DNA of 64,000 bases, from NCBI GenBank assembly GCA_963803165.1, contig CAWDLK010000006.1:124001-188000 (forward strand). The letters run 5' to 3'. The notes beneath the pieces are model-generated. The model worked only from the letters and a program-made list of their open reading frames with translations. It searched no databases and had not been told where the DNA came from. Both the position numbers and the translations under genes were made by a program. The stretch comes from Changshengia sp963803165. GTDB lineage: Bacteria; Chloroflexota; Dormibacteria; Aeolococcales; Aeolococcaceae. Each line of letters starts with the position of its first letter. Position 1 is the stretch's first letter. Positions 33,103 to 42,268 of the stretch are shown here, in pieces.

Positions 33103-35784
33103 TCAGCGCAGGCGCGGGTCGATCAGCTCGGTGTCGATCTCGTACTGCTCGAGCGCCGCGGCCACCTCGTGGCGGGGGATCTCCCCGGCGCGGGCCAATC
33201 CGTCGAGCACGGCGACGGTCACGTGCTCCTGGTCGGTCTCGAAATGGCGCCGCAGCGCCTGGCGCGTGTCACTGCGGCCGAAGCCGTCGGTCCCCAGGGG
33301 GATGAAGTCGTGCTCCACGAATCGCGCCACCTGGTCCGATACCGCCTTGACGTAGTCGGTGACCGCGACGATCGGCCCGGGCCGGTCCCGGAGCTGCTCG
33401 GCGAGGTACGAGATGCGCGGCTCCAGCTCGGGGTGCAGCCGGTTCCACCGCTCCACCTCGAGGGCGTCGTTGCGCAGCTGCTGGTAGCTGGTCACGCTCC
33501 AGACGTCGGCGGCCACGTCGTGGTTCTCGGCGAGGTAGTGCTGGGCGCCCACGGCCGCGTGCATGGCCGGACCGCTGGCCAGGATGGTGGCCCGGTGCTT
33601 GCGGCCGTTGGCCGAGGGATGGCAGAGGTAGAGGCCGCGCAGGATGGCCTCGTCCACCCCGTCGGGCTTGGGCGGCTGCGCGTAGTTCTCGTTGTACAGG
33701 GTCAGGTAGTAGAAGGCGTCCTGGTCCTCGGTGCACATCCGCCGGATGCCGTCGCGGAGGACGACCGCCAGCTCGTAGGCGTAGGCGGGGTCGTAGATGC
33801 GCACGTGGGGGAGGGCCGAGAAGAGCAGTGGCGAGTGGCCGTCCTGATGCTGCAGGCCCTCGCCGTTCAGGGTGGTGCGTCCGGCCGTGCCGCCCAGCAT
33901 GAAGCCGCGGCCGCGTGAGTCGCCGAAGGCCCACACCAGGTCGCCGACCCGCTGGTAGCCGAACATCGAGTAGTAGATGTAGAAGGGGATCATCGGCTCG
34001 CCGAAGGTCGCGTAGGCGGTGCCGGCGGCGGTGAAGGAGCCCATCGAGCCCGCCTCGGTGATGCCCTCCTCGAGCAGCTGGCCGTCGCGGGCCTCGCTGT
34101 AGCTCAGCACCATCTCGGCGTCCACCGGCTCGTACTGCTGTCCGTGGGCGGCGTAGATCTTGACCTCGCGGAAGAGCGCGTCCATCCCGAAGGTGCGCGC
34201 CTCGTCGGGGATGATGGGCACGACCCGACGCCCGATCTCCTTGTCGCGCAGCAGGTTGCGCAGGATGCTGGCGAACGCCGCCGTGGTCGACGCGGCCCGG
34301 CCCCCCGACCCCTTGAAGGCCTCGGCGTAGGGCGCCTCCGCGGGCGGCTCCAGCCGCTTGTGCTGGGTGCTGCGCCGGGGCACCGGCCCACCCAGGGCCC
34401 GCCGCCGGCTCATCAGGTACTCGACCTCGGCGGAGTCGGGGCCGGGGTGGTAGTAGGGAGGCAGGCCGGCGGAGAGCTGCTTGTCGGTGATGGGCAGCTG
34501 GATGCGGTCACGGAAGGTCTTGAGCTCGCTGTCGGTGAACTTCTTGATCTGGTGGGTCGCGTTGCGGCCCTCGAATCCCTCGCCCAGGGTCCAGCCCTTG
34601 ATGGTGTGGGCGAGGATCACGGTCGGCGACCCCCGCTGCTCCACCGCCAGCTTGTAGGCGGAGTAGAGCTTGCGGTAGTCGTGGCCGCCGCGGCGCAGCC
34701 GGCGCAGCTCGTCGTCGGAGAGGTGGTCGACCATCTTGTGCAGCCGCGGGTCGGGGCCGAAGAAGTGCTCGCGGATGTAGGCGCCCGACTCCACCGCGAA
34801 CTTCTGGAACTGACCGTCGTTGGTGACGTTCATCTGATTGACCAGGACACCGTCGGTGTCCTGGGCGAGCAGCGGGTCCCACTCCCGCCCCCAGATGACC
34901 TTGACGACGTTCCAGCCGGCGCCGCGGAAGATCGACTCCAGCTCCTGGATGACCTTGCTGTTGCCCCGGACCGGACCGTCCAGCCGCTGCAGGTTGCAGG
35001 AGATCACGAAGGTCAGGTTGTCCAGCCCCTCGCGGGCGGCCAGGGAGAGGGCGCCGATGGCCTCCGGCTCGTCGCACTCGCCGTCGCCGAGGAAGGCCCA
35101 GACCCGCGAGCCGGAGGTGTCGACCAGCTGGCGGTTGTAGAGGTAGCGGTTGAAGCGCGCCTGGTAGATGGCGTTGAGCGGGCCGATCCCCATCGAGACG
35201 GTGGGGAACTCCCAGAACTCGGGGAGCAGCCGCGGGTGCGGGTACGAGCTCAGCCCGCGTCCCGCCGTCTCGCGGCGGAAGTGGTCGAGCTGGTCCTCGG
35301 TGAGCCGGCCCTCGAGGAAGGCGCGCGAGTAGATCCCCGGTGCGGCGTGGCCCTGGTAGAAGACCTGGTCGCCCGGCGTGCCGTCGTCCTTGCCCCGGAA
35401 GAAATGGTTGAAGCCGACCTCGTAGAGGGAGGCGGAGGACGCATAGGTGGAGAGGTGGCCGCCGATGCCGTCGTACTTCTTGTTGGCCCGGGCGACCATG
35501 ACCGCCGCGTTCCAGCGCACGATCCGGCGGATGCGCCGCTCCATCTCCTCGTCACCGGGGAACCACGGCTCCTCCTCGGGCGGGATGGTGTTGATGAAGG
35601 CGGTCTGGACCATCGGCGGGATGCCGATCTGGAGATGCTTGGCCCGGGCGAGCAGCTTGCCGATCACGTACCGGGCCCGGCTCGCTCCCTCGGTGGCCAG
35701 CAGGTTGTCCAGAGATTCGAGCCACTCCTCGGTCTCGTCGGGATCGGCGTCGGGGAGCTGCTGGAGAAAGGCGTCGAAGGTCAT
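33103..35784 (-). CDS. aceE: Pyruvate dehydrogenase E1 component, homodimeric
   Basis: An 893-residue thiamine-diphosphate enzyme that decarboxylates pyruvate and passes the acetyl unit to the E2 lipoyl domain. Blocks include GGHLSTYASSASLYEVGFNH, the TPP motif VWAFLGDGECDEPEAIG, HTIKGWTLGEGFEGRN and RRVVPIIPDEARTFGMD. Full length for AceE. The E2 and E3 genes are not in the window. It is translated from ATG 35784 with GAGGA nearby, and is a single-gene unit facing a GNAT gene. Confidence 0.96.
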   Translation of the reverse strand: MTFDAFLQQLPDADPDETEEWLESLDNLLATEGASRARYVIGKLLARAKHLQIGIPPMVQTAFINTIPPEEEPWFPGDEEMERRIRRIVRWNAAVMVARANKKYDGIGGHLSTYASSASLYEVGFNHFFRGKDDGTPGDQVFYQGHAAPGIYSRAFLEGRLTEDQLDHFRRETAGRGLSSYPHPRLLPEFWEFPTVSMGIGPLNAIYQARFNRYLYNRQLVDTSGSRVWAFLGDGECDEPEAIGALSLAAREGLDNLTFVISCNLQRLDGPVRGNSKVIQELESIFRGAGWNVVKVIWGREWDPLLAQDTDGVLVNQMNVTNDGQFQKFAVESGAYIREHFFGPDPRLHKMVDHLSDDELRRLRRGGHDYRKLYSAYKLAVEQRGSPTVILAHTIKGWTLGEGFEGRNATHQIKKFTDSELKTFRDRIQLPITDKQLSAGLPPYYHPGPDSAEVEYLMSRRRALGGPVPRRSTQHKRLEPPAEAPYAEAFKGSGGRAASTTAAFASILRNLLRDKEIGRRVVPIIPDEARTFGMDALFREVKIYAAHGQQYEPVDAEMVLSYSEARDGQLLEEGITEAGSMGSFTAAGTAYATFGEPMIPFYIYYSMFGYQRVGDLVWAFGDSRGRGFMLGGTAGRTTLNGEGLQHQDGHSPLLFSALPHVRIYDPAYAYELAVVLRDGIRRMCTEDQDAFYYLTLYNENYAQPPKPDGVDEAILRGLYLCHPSANGRKHRATILASGPAMHAAVGAQHYLAENHDVAADVWSVTSYQQLRNDALEVERWNRLHPELEPRISYLAEQLRDRPGPIVAVTDYVKAVSDQVARFVEHDFIPLGTDGFGRSDTRQALRRHFETDQEHVTVAVLDGLARAGEIPRHEVAAALEQYEIDTELIDPRLR

Positions 35785-35872
35785 CGGTCCTCGCTGCGGG
35801 GGGTGCTATCGAGCGCGCTTCAGCAGAGCCTACTCGAACTCGACAGCGAGGAGGACGCCGCCCCTCCCGGGG

Positions 35873-36883
35873 CTAGGCGCCGACCGGCTGGGCGGCCTCG
35901 TGCACTCGCGGGCGCCCCGGATGGGCGTCGAAGCCGACCCCGTGCGAGCGTGCCTCCTGCGCCGCCCGCTCCGCCTTGTGCAGCAGCTCCACCGCCAACT
36001 CGGCGGCTCCGCTGTTCACCGCGATCCCGACGTGGGCCTGCAGCGACACCGGCACGTCCTCCTCGACGAGGAAGGGCTCGCGCAGCGCCCCGAGCAGCCG
36101 CTCGGCCACCAGGCCGGCGTCCTCGGAGCTGTCGAGGTCGTCGAGCAGCGCTCCCAGCTGGTCGTCCCGGAAGCGGGAGATGGTGTCCGCCGAGCGGACC
36201 ACGCGCTGGAGCCGCTTGGCGACCTGGACCATGAGCCGGTCGCTGGCCGGCTCGCCCATCCCCTCCTTGACCGCGGTGATCGAGCCGGCGAGGTCGATGA
36301 CCATGACCGCCACCGGGTGGACGTGGCGGGCGCGCCGGTGGAGGGCGTGCTCGACGCGGTCGTGGAAGAGCATCCGGCTGGCCAGGTTGGTGAGCGGATC
36401 GCGGAAGGAGCCGGCGGCGTAGGCGTCCGAGTCGGTGGCCGGGGTCACCCCGCTGATCAGCTGCCCGTACTCCAGGCGGGCCAGGGCCAGGGCGGCGTGG
36501 GAGGCGAGCTCGGCGATCGCACCGGCTTGCACGGGGAGCAGGGGCTCCGCCCCCAGGACCGAGAGCTCTCCGAGGAGCAGCCCCCCGGCCCGGAGCGGGA
36601 TGCGGAGGACGGCGGGGTCGCGGGTGTCCTCGGTGAGGATCAGGTGCCAGCCGCCCGGAGACGAGGAGGCCACCCGCACCGGCCTGCCCGGCACCAGGGT
36701 GCGCGCGGCGGCGCGGACGGCACCGGCGACGTCCGCCTCGCCGGCGGCGCGCGCCAGCTGGAGCGCGCCCTCGGCGAGCGCGTTCTCCCTCTCGGCCGCG
36801 ATCTCAGAAGGGCTCGCCGGGTCCGGGGCGCCGGCGGGCGCGCGCGGCCCACGGGGGCGAGGGGCGGAGGCGCTGCGGGTCAC
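35873..36883 (-). CDS. GAF-like plus degenerate GGDEF domain protein
   Basis: A 336-residue cytoplasmic protein. Residues ~45-150 look like a GAF sensor (LRIPLRAGGLLLGELSVLG). A GGDEF-fold domain follows, starting DPLTNLASRMLFHDRVEHAL, but the active loop reads RFRDDQLGALL instead of R-GGDEF, and the substrate block is VIDLAGSITAVKEG. It should not make c-di-GMP and may bind nucleotides or act as a scaffold. GTG 36883 is 6 nt after TAGGCT (36890-36895), so leaderless. Confidence 0.82.
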   Translation of the reverse strand: MTRSASAPRPRGPRAPAGAPDPASPSEIAAERENALAEGALQLARAAGEADVAGAVRAAARTLVPGRPVRVASSSPGGWHLILTEDTRDPAVLRIPLRAGGLLLGELSVLGAEPLLPVQAGAIAELASHAALALARLEYGQLISGVTPATDSDAYAAGSFRDPLTNLASRMLFHDRVEHALHRRARHVHPVAVMVIDLAGSITAVKEGMGEPASDRLMVQVAKRLQRVVRSADTISRFRDDQLGALLDDLDSSEDAGLVAERLLGALREPFLVEEDVPVSLQAHVGIAVNSGAAELAVELLHKAERAAQEARSHGVGFDAHPGRPRVHEAAQPVGA

Positions 36884-36951
36884 GTGCGTAGCCTAAACGC
36901 GCTACTCGGAGCAGGCGCACCGGCATCATCTCCTTGTGATCGGCCGTCGCC

Positions 36952-36967
36952 GGGCCGCGCACGGCCC
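36952..36967. repeat. Hairpin in the gap upstream of glgP
   Basis: GGGCCG and CGGCCC pair around a CGCA loop, extendable by one C-G pair on the outside. It lies between the divergent GGDEF-like and glgP starts, ~150 nt before glgP. Apart from this and the TACCAT box at 37101-37106 nothing else is seen in this 232-nt gap. Confidence 0.4.
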
Positions 36968-37115
36968 GTCAATCGGACGCCCGAATCCGCACCGAAGCGT
37001 GACGCCATCTCTCGGCGCCGGGTCTGCCCGCGATCGGGCCGGGCGGGTGGTGAGCCGGTCACCGGCCGCTCCGCATGGCCGGGACGGCGCCGGAACTGGG
37101 TACCATCGCCACCCA

Positions 37116-39284
37116 ATGGACCCGGCTGTGCGCGCTGCGCCAGATCTTCGTGACGGCGGTGCGGACGTCGAGGCCGCGGCCCGCGCGCTCGCCGAACGCC
37201 TGCCCGCCCCGCTCGCCGCCTTCGCCCGGCTCGCCTTCAACTACCGCTGGTCGTGGGATCCCGAGGCCGTGGACCTCTTCCAGGCCATCGATCCCGGGCG
37301 CTGGGAGCTGTGCAGCGCCAACCCGGTCCGGCTCCTCACCGAGACCTCGGCCCGCGCGTTGCAGCGGGCCGTCGACGACCCCGCCCTGATCAGCCGGGCC
37401 GAGGCGATGCTGAGCCGGCTCAGCGGCGACCTGGAGCGGACGCCGATGGCCGGCCGGGCCTCGGTCCAGCACCCGGTCGCCTTCCTCTGCGCCGAGTTCG
37501 GGATCCACCGCTCCCTGCCGATCTACGCGGGTGGCCTGGGGGTGCTGGCCGGCGACATCCTCAAGGAGGCGTCCGACCTCGCCCTTCCCATGGTCGGGGT
37601 CGGGCTCCTCTATCGCGAGGGGTACTTCTTCCAGCGCGTCGACCAGAGCGGCTACCAGCACGAGTACTGGCGCCCGCTCGACCCGGAGCGCCTCCCCGCC
37701 GCCCTGGTCACCGGGGCCGACGGCGAGGCGCTCACCGTCCGGGTCCCCCTCCGCGGCCGCGAGGTGCTGGTCCAGGTCTGGCGGGTCGACGTGGGCAGGA
37801 CCCGCCTCTACCTGCTCGATGCCGAGCGGCCCGAGAACGGCAGGGTCGACCGCTGGATCACCGGGCGCCTCTACGTCGCCGACCGGGCCATCCGGCTCGC
37901 CCAGTACGCCCTGCTCGGGATCGGCTCGCTGCGGGCCCTGCGGGCGATGGGAATCGACCCCTGCATCGTCCACCTCAACGAGGGCCACGGGGGGCTGGCG
38001 CCGCTCGAGCTGGCCCGCACCGAGATGGCCGCCGGGCGGGACCGGTCGACCGCCTTCGCGCTGGCCCGCGAGAGGACGGTCTTCACCACCCACACCCCGG
38101 TGGAGGCCGGCAACGAGGGCTACGACGTGCGCGAGGTGCAATCCGTCCTCGGTGACTTCCCCGCCCAGGTCGGCCTCCAGGACGACGGCTTCCTCGAGCT
38201 GGGGCGGACCCATCCGGACAACCCCCACGAGCCCTTCGTGATGACCCCGCTGGGGATCAAGATGAGCCGCTTCGCCAACGGGGTGAGCCGGCGCCACGGC
38301 GAGGTCGCGCGCCAGATGTGGCAGCCGCTCTTCCCCGAGCGTCCCGCCGAGACCGTGCCCATCAGCCACGTCACCAATGGGGTGCACCTCCCCACCTGGA
38401 TGGGGCTCCCGATGCGGCGCCTCCTCGACCGCCATCTCGGAGAGGGGTGGACCGAGCGAGCCGCCGAGCCGGGCACCTGGGCGGCGGTGGAGGGGATCCC
38501 CGACTCCGAGCTCTGGGAGGTGCGCAACCGGCAGCGTGCGGCGCTGGTCGGGGCGGCCCGGGACCGCACCGTCGCCAACCGCCTCGACCGCAACGACCCC
38601 CGGGAGTACGTGGAGGCCGCCGAGCGGGGCCTCACCGAGGGCGCGCTCACCATCGGCTTCGCCCGGCGCCTCGCCACCTACAAGCGGCTCTACCTCCTCT
38701 ACACCGACCCCCGTCGCATCCGCGAGGTGCTGGACGGCGACGACCGTCCCGTCCAGCTGCTGGTCGCGGGCAAGGCCCACCCCAGCGACGAGGAGGGCAA
38801 GCACTCGCCGCAGGGCCTCTTCGAGCTCAAGCAGGATCGCCGCTCCGCCGAGCGGATCTCCTTCCTCGACAACTACGACCTCGGCATCGCCCTCCAGCTG
38901 GTCTCCGGCTGCGACCTCTGGGTCAACCTGCCCCGCCCGCCCCTGGAGGCGAGCGGCACCAGCGGCATGAAGTCGGCGCTGAACGGCGGGCTCAACCTCT
39001 CCATCCTCGACGGCTGGTGGGCCGAGGGCTTCGACGCGACCAATGGGTGGGCCCTGCCCGGCGAGATCCCCTTCGACGCCCAGGTCCAGGACCAGCGCGA
39101 TGCCGCCGCCCTCTTCGACGTCCTCCACCACGAGGTGGTGCCCCTCTTCTACGACCGCGGCCCGGACGGGGTGCCCCACGGCTGGGTCGCCATGGTCAAG
39201 CGTTCGCTGATGACGGTCGGGCCCCGCTTCTGCGCGACGCGGATGGTGCTCGACTACGTCGACGAGGCGTACGACCTCCGCTAG
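37116..39284 (+). CDS. glgP: Alpha-glucan (glycogen) phosphorylase
   Basis: A 722-residue phosphorylase of the short bacterial/archaeal subtype (TIGR02094-like), releasing glucose-1-phosphate from glycogen. Blocks are the N-terminal AFARLAFNYRWSWDPEAVDLF, FCAEFGIHRSLPIYAGGLG, NEGHGG, the glycogen-binding FARRLATYKR and the PLP lysine 619 in GTSGMKSALNGG. ATG 37116 follows TACCAT (37101-37106) by 9 nt. The product could feed the phosphohexomutase and the pentose phosphate operon nearby. Confidence 0.93.
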   Translation: MDPAVRAAPDLRDGGADVEAAARALAERLPAPLAAFARLAFNYRWSWDPEAVDLFQAIDPGRWELCSANPVRLLTETSARALQRAVDDPALISRAEAMLSRLSGDLERTPMAGRASVQHPVAFLCAEFGIHRSLPIYAGGLGVLAGDILKEASDLALPMVGVGLLYREGYFFQRVDQSGYQHEYWRPLDPERLPAALVTGADGEALTVRVPLRGREVLVQVWRVDVGRTRLYLLDAERPENGRVDRWITGRLYVADRAIRLAQYALLGIGSLRALRAMGIDPCIVHLNEGHGGLAPLELARTEMAAGRDRSTAFALARERTVFTTHTPVEAGNEGYDVREVQSVLGDFPAQVGLQDDGFLELGRTHPDNPHEPFVMTPLGIKMSRFANGVSRRHGEVARQMWQPLFPERPAETVPISHVTNGVHLPTWMGLPMRRLLDRHLGEGWTERAAEPGTWAAVEGIPDSELWEVRNRQRAALVGAARDRTVANRLDRNDPREYVEAAERGLTEGALTIGFARRLATYKRLYLLYTDPRRIREVLDGDDRPVQLLVAGKAHPSDEEGKHSPQGLFELKQDRRSAERISFLDNYDLGIALQLVSGCDLWVNLPRPPLEASGTSGMKSALNGGLNLSILDGWWAEGFDATNGWALPGEIPFDAQVQDQRDAAALFDVLHHEVVPLFYDRGPDGVPHGWVAMVKRSLMTVGPRFCATRMVLDYVDEAYDLR

Positions 39285-39288
39285 ACGA

Positions 39289-40665
39289 TCAGGTGGTCGC
39301 GGTGGGATCGACCACCTGGGCGGTGAAGACGATGGCGCCGGTGACGGTGTCGCGGATGACGAACAGGAAGGGGTGATCGATCGTGATGTAGGTGATGGGG
39401 GGCAGCGGTCCTCCGGCACCCAGTCCACCCAGGATGGTCGCGGCCGCCGCGGTGGTGCCGATCTCGTCCACGTTGATGTCCGCCCGCTGCTCCAGGAGGC
39501 CGACGTAGAGGTCCCGGCCGCCGTCGATGCCGCTGAAGTCCGCCGCCGCACCGTCGAACGCATCGGTCATCCCCAGCGCCTGGAGGACGGGGATCAGCGA
39601 CTCCTTCGACGAGATGTCGAACTTCGGCAGGGTGAGGTACACGTCGTCGGTCGAGGTCAGGTCCTGCCCGATGGCGTTGAGCGACGCCGGGGTCATGCCG
39701 GCGATGAAACTCCCGAGTGACTGGGAGGTGGGCATGATCACGTCGGCGGCGAAGTGGCCTCCCACGTAGGGCATCTCGACCGCGGTCACCCCGTCCCCGA
39801 CGTACGCGGACAGCGTCCACAACCCGCCCTTCATCATCGAGGCCGAGACCTGGCTGCCGTCAGCCCGGTGGAAGGGGCCGGAGACCGTGTTCTCGGCAAG
39901 GAATCGATACTGCCAATCCGCATCGAAGTAGATGGCATCGGCCAGCACCAGCTTCAAGGGCTGGACGTCGTCGGCGGAGACCACCGCGGGGATCATCCCG
40001 TGGGTCGCGTCGCTGACCCACTGGTTGATGAGGTCGGCCGCACCCTGGGGGTCGCCGCTGAAGTCGACCTGGCTGGAGGGCGCCGAGAAGTTCTGGACCA
40101 GCGTGTTGAGGAAGGTCGCGTTGAAGGGCAGGCCCTGCTCCAGCCAGATCGCGTTGGCGTCGTCCAGTGAGATGCCATCGGCCTGAGCCGTCGTCAGCAG
40201 CGAGGCGTCCAGCTGCTTCCAGGCGGCCGCCTGCAGCTCCGGGCTGACCCCGGCGCTCTGGAGCACCGCCCCGATCTGGGTCTGCGTGTTGCCCTCGGCG
40301 CCGAGCTCCACCATGGCGAGGACGGTGGCGAGGCTGTAGGCGGAGTCGACGAAGTTGGCATCCGGCTGGCTGGAGGCGAGCTGCTGCAGCAGCTCCACCG
40401 CGAGCGCGTTGCCGGCGGCGGCGGCGGCCTGGACGTCGGCGGCACCGGCGGTGACGCCCGCCAGCAGGTCGGAGGTCCGCGGTGTCGCGGTGGCGCTCGC
40501 CGGGGAGGGGGAGGCACTCGGCCGGCCCGTCGAGCTGGGCCGGATCGCCGCCGTGCCGCCGCAGCCGGAGGCCAGGACGGCCGCAAGGGCACCGAGGATC
40601 GCCAGCGAACGCCCGCGTCCCCGAGCCCGGTGAGGCGCGCGGTGGGTGGGAACGTTGACCGCCAA
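39289..40665 (-). CDS. Serpin-family protease inhibitor, lipoprotein
   Basis: A 458-residue extracellular serpin. The signal peptide LAILGALAAVLASGC has a lipobox; a Ser/Pro/Thr linker follows. The serpin core shows SAYSLATVLAMVELGAEG, ADAIYFDADWQYRF and EMPYVGGHFAADVIMP. The hinge DEIGTTAAAAT (residues ~399-410) has the small residues needed for strand insertion, so it should be inhibitory, and DHPFLFVIRDTVTGAIVF closes the fold. The reactive loop is Gly-rich with P1 near ALA/GLY. TTG 40665 is set by GAGGAA 5 nt upstream. Confidence 0.9.
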   Translation of the reverse strand: MAVNVPTHRAPHRARGRGRSLAILGALAAVLASGCGGTAAIRPSSTGRPSASPSPASATATPRTSDLLAGVTAGAADVQAAAAAGNALAVELLQQLASSQPDANFVDSAYSLATVLAMVELGAEGNTQTQIGAVLQSAGVSPELQAAAWKQLDASLLTTAQADGISLDDANAIWLEQGLPFNATFLNTLVQNFSAPSSQVDFSGDPQGAADLINQWVSDATHGMIPAVVSADDVQPLKLVLADAIYFDADWQYRFLAENTVSGPFHRADGSQVSASMMKGGLWTLSAYVGDGVTAVEMPYVGGHFAADVIMPTSQSLGSFIAGMTPASLNAIGQDLTSTDDVYLTLPKFDISSKESLIPVLQALGMTDAFDGAAADFSGIDGGRDLYVGLLEQRADINVDEIGTTAAAATILGGLGAGGPLPPITYITIDHPFLFVIRDTVTGAIVFTAQVVDPTATT

Positions 40666-40816
40666 GGTCTTCCTCCCCGGCGAGCTCGATGGGCTCCGGC
40701 TGTTCAACGCGCCGCCGCAGCCGACGGTTACTGGGCGCGGCGAGGTGCACGCTCCTGCCCTGTCCCGGTGATCGCCGCCCACCGGTCAACGGCCTGGTCG
40801 CATCCGCCGGGGTCGC

Positions 40817-41512
40817 TCAGCCGGCGGGCGCGGTGACCTCGAGCAGGCGCGAGACGCCGTGCGCCGGACCCTGGGGATCGTGGAAGACGGCGGTCCCCGC
40901 CACCAGGACGCTGGCCCCCGCCTGGGCGCAGATGGCCGCGTGGTGCACCTCGACGCCGCCGTCCACCTCCAGCTCGACGTCCACCCCCTGGGCGTCGATC
41001 TCGCGACGCAGCTCGGCGACCTTGGCGAGGGCGCGGGGGATGAGGGTCTGACCGCCGAAACCGGGGTCCACGGTCATCACCAGGGCGAGGTCCATGACCT
41101 CGAGGACGTCGTACAGGCACTCGGCCGGGGTGCTCACGTTGATCGCCCCGCCGGCCCGGCAGCCGAGCTCCCGGATGCTGGCGAGGGTCCGGTGGAGGTG
41201 GGGGCACGCCTCCCAGTGCACGGTCATGGCGTCGGCCCCGGCCTCGGCGAAGGTGCGCAGGTGGCGGTCCGGCTCCTCCACCATCAGGTGGATCTCGAAG
41301 GGGAGGTCGGTCTCGCCGCGGAGGGCCCGCAGGGTGTCGGTGCCGAAGGTGAAGTTGGGGACGAAGGCGCCGTCCATGACGTCGATGTGGAGCCGGTCGG
41401 CGCCGCTCCCCTCCAGGGCGTGGACCGCCTCCGCCAGCCGGCCGAAGTCGGCGGCGAGCAGCGAGGGCGCGATGGCCACCCCGTGGAGGCAGCGCGGCCA
41501 GCTCCGAGGCAT
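40817..41512 (-). CDS. rpe: Ribulose-phosphate 3-epimerase
   Basis: A 231-residue TIM barrel converting ribulose-5-phosphate to xylulose-5-phosphate. Signatures are IAPSLLAADFGRL, LHIDVMDGAFVPNFTFG, VMTVDPGFGGQ and the phosphate-binding LEVDGGV and LVAGTAVF. ATG 41512 lies 7 nt after TACGCT (41520-41525). It is near but not in the tkt-tal-pgi-zwf-pgl operon; one DinB-like gene lies between. Confidence 0.95.
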   Translation of the reverse strand: MPRSWPRCLHGVAIAPSLLAADFGRLAEAVHALEGSGADRLHIDVMDGAFVPNFTFGTDTLRALRGETDLPFEIHLMVEEPDRHLRTFAEAGADAMTVHWEACPHLHRTLASIRELGCRAGGAINVSTPAECLYDVLEVMDLALVMTVDPGFGGQTLIPRALAKVAELRREIDAQGVDVELEVDGGVEVHHAAICAQAGASVLVAGTAVFHDPQGPAHGVSRLLEVTAPAG

Positions 41513-41622
41513 GGCCCGCAGCGTACGCGAACCGAGCGGCCAGTGGTGCCGGTCGGCTGTCTGACCCCGCCCCGTCGCGCAGCCTGACCGGCCGTGGCAC
41601 GGGGTTCCGCGCTCTCGCCGGC

Positions 41623-42216
41623 TCAGCCCTCGCCCGCCGCGCGCGCCGCGCGCTCCAGCCGCTCGCGGTATGCCTCCCACCAGGCGCGGTCGACCCCCGG
41701 GGGCAGGCTGTCCCTTCCCGCCCTCATGCCCACCGCCCCGTCGATCAGCTCGCGCACCACGTCGGCGTGGCCGGCGTGCCGGTTGGTCTCGGCGACCATG
41801 TGCACCAGGATCTGGTGCAGGGTCACCTCGTCCCGGCCCCTCTCCCACCACGGGACGTGACCGACGGCGTCGAGGGCCAGCGCGCCGATGGTGGCGTCGC
41901 TGTGCGACCAGGCCCGCCGGTACAGGCCGACGATCTGCTCGCGCGTCTCGGCGGCGGTCGCCCACATGTCCGCGTTGGGCTCGGCGCCCTCCTCGAACCA
42001 GGGCAGCGGCTCGTCCCAGGGCCGGTCGAAGGTGTCGCCGAAGTAGCCGAGCTCGATGCTCGCGAGGTGCTTGATCAGGCCCAGGAGGTTGGTCCCGGTC
42101 GGCACCAGGGGGCGGCGGATGTCGTACTCGGAGAGCCCGTCCAGCTTCCACACCATGACCTCCCGGGCGCGCTGGAGGTACAGCTGGAGCTCCGCCTTCG
42201 GCTCGTGCTCGGTCAT
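41623..42216 (-). CDS. DinB-family protein (DUF664-like)
   Basis: A 197-residue helical-bundle protein with the DinB/DUF664 pattern: the first His in LLGLIKHLASIELGYFGD and the pair in LHQILVHMVAETNRHAGHAD. These His residues would bind a divalent metal. Possibly a mycothiol- or bacillithiol-related transferase; unproven. CAGACT ends 7 nt before ATG 42216. It lies just after pgl and may be read through from that operon. Confidence 0.83.
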   Translation of the reverse strand: MTEHEPKAELQLYLQRAREVMVWKLDGLSEYDIRRPLVPTGTNLLGLIKHLASIELGYFGDTFDRPWDEPLPWFEEGAEPNADMWATAAETREQIVGLYRRAWSHSDATIGALALDAVGHVPWWERGRDEVTLHQILVHMVAETNRHAGHADVVRELIDGAVGMRAGRDSLPPGVDRAWWEAYRERLERAARAAGEG

Positions 42217-42268
42217 TCCCGGGAGTCTGGCACCGGGGATCGCACGGGGGCCAGGACGCCCGCTCAGG

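Noticed and set aside
37059..39563. 834-codon minus-strand ORF opposite glgP
   Set aside because: Low-complexity antisense shadow; glgP has clear family motifs and a promoter box.
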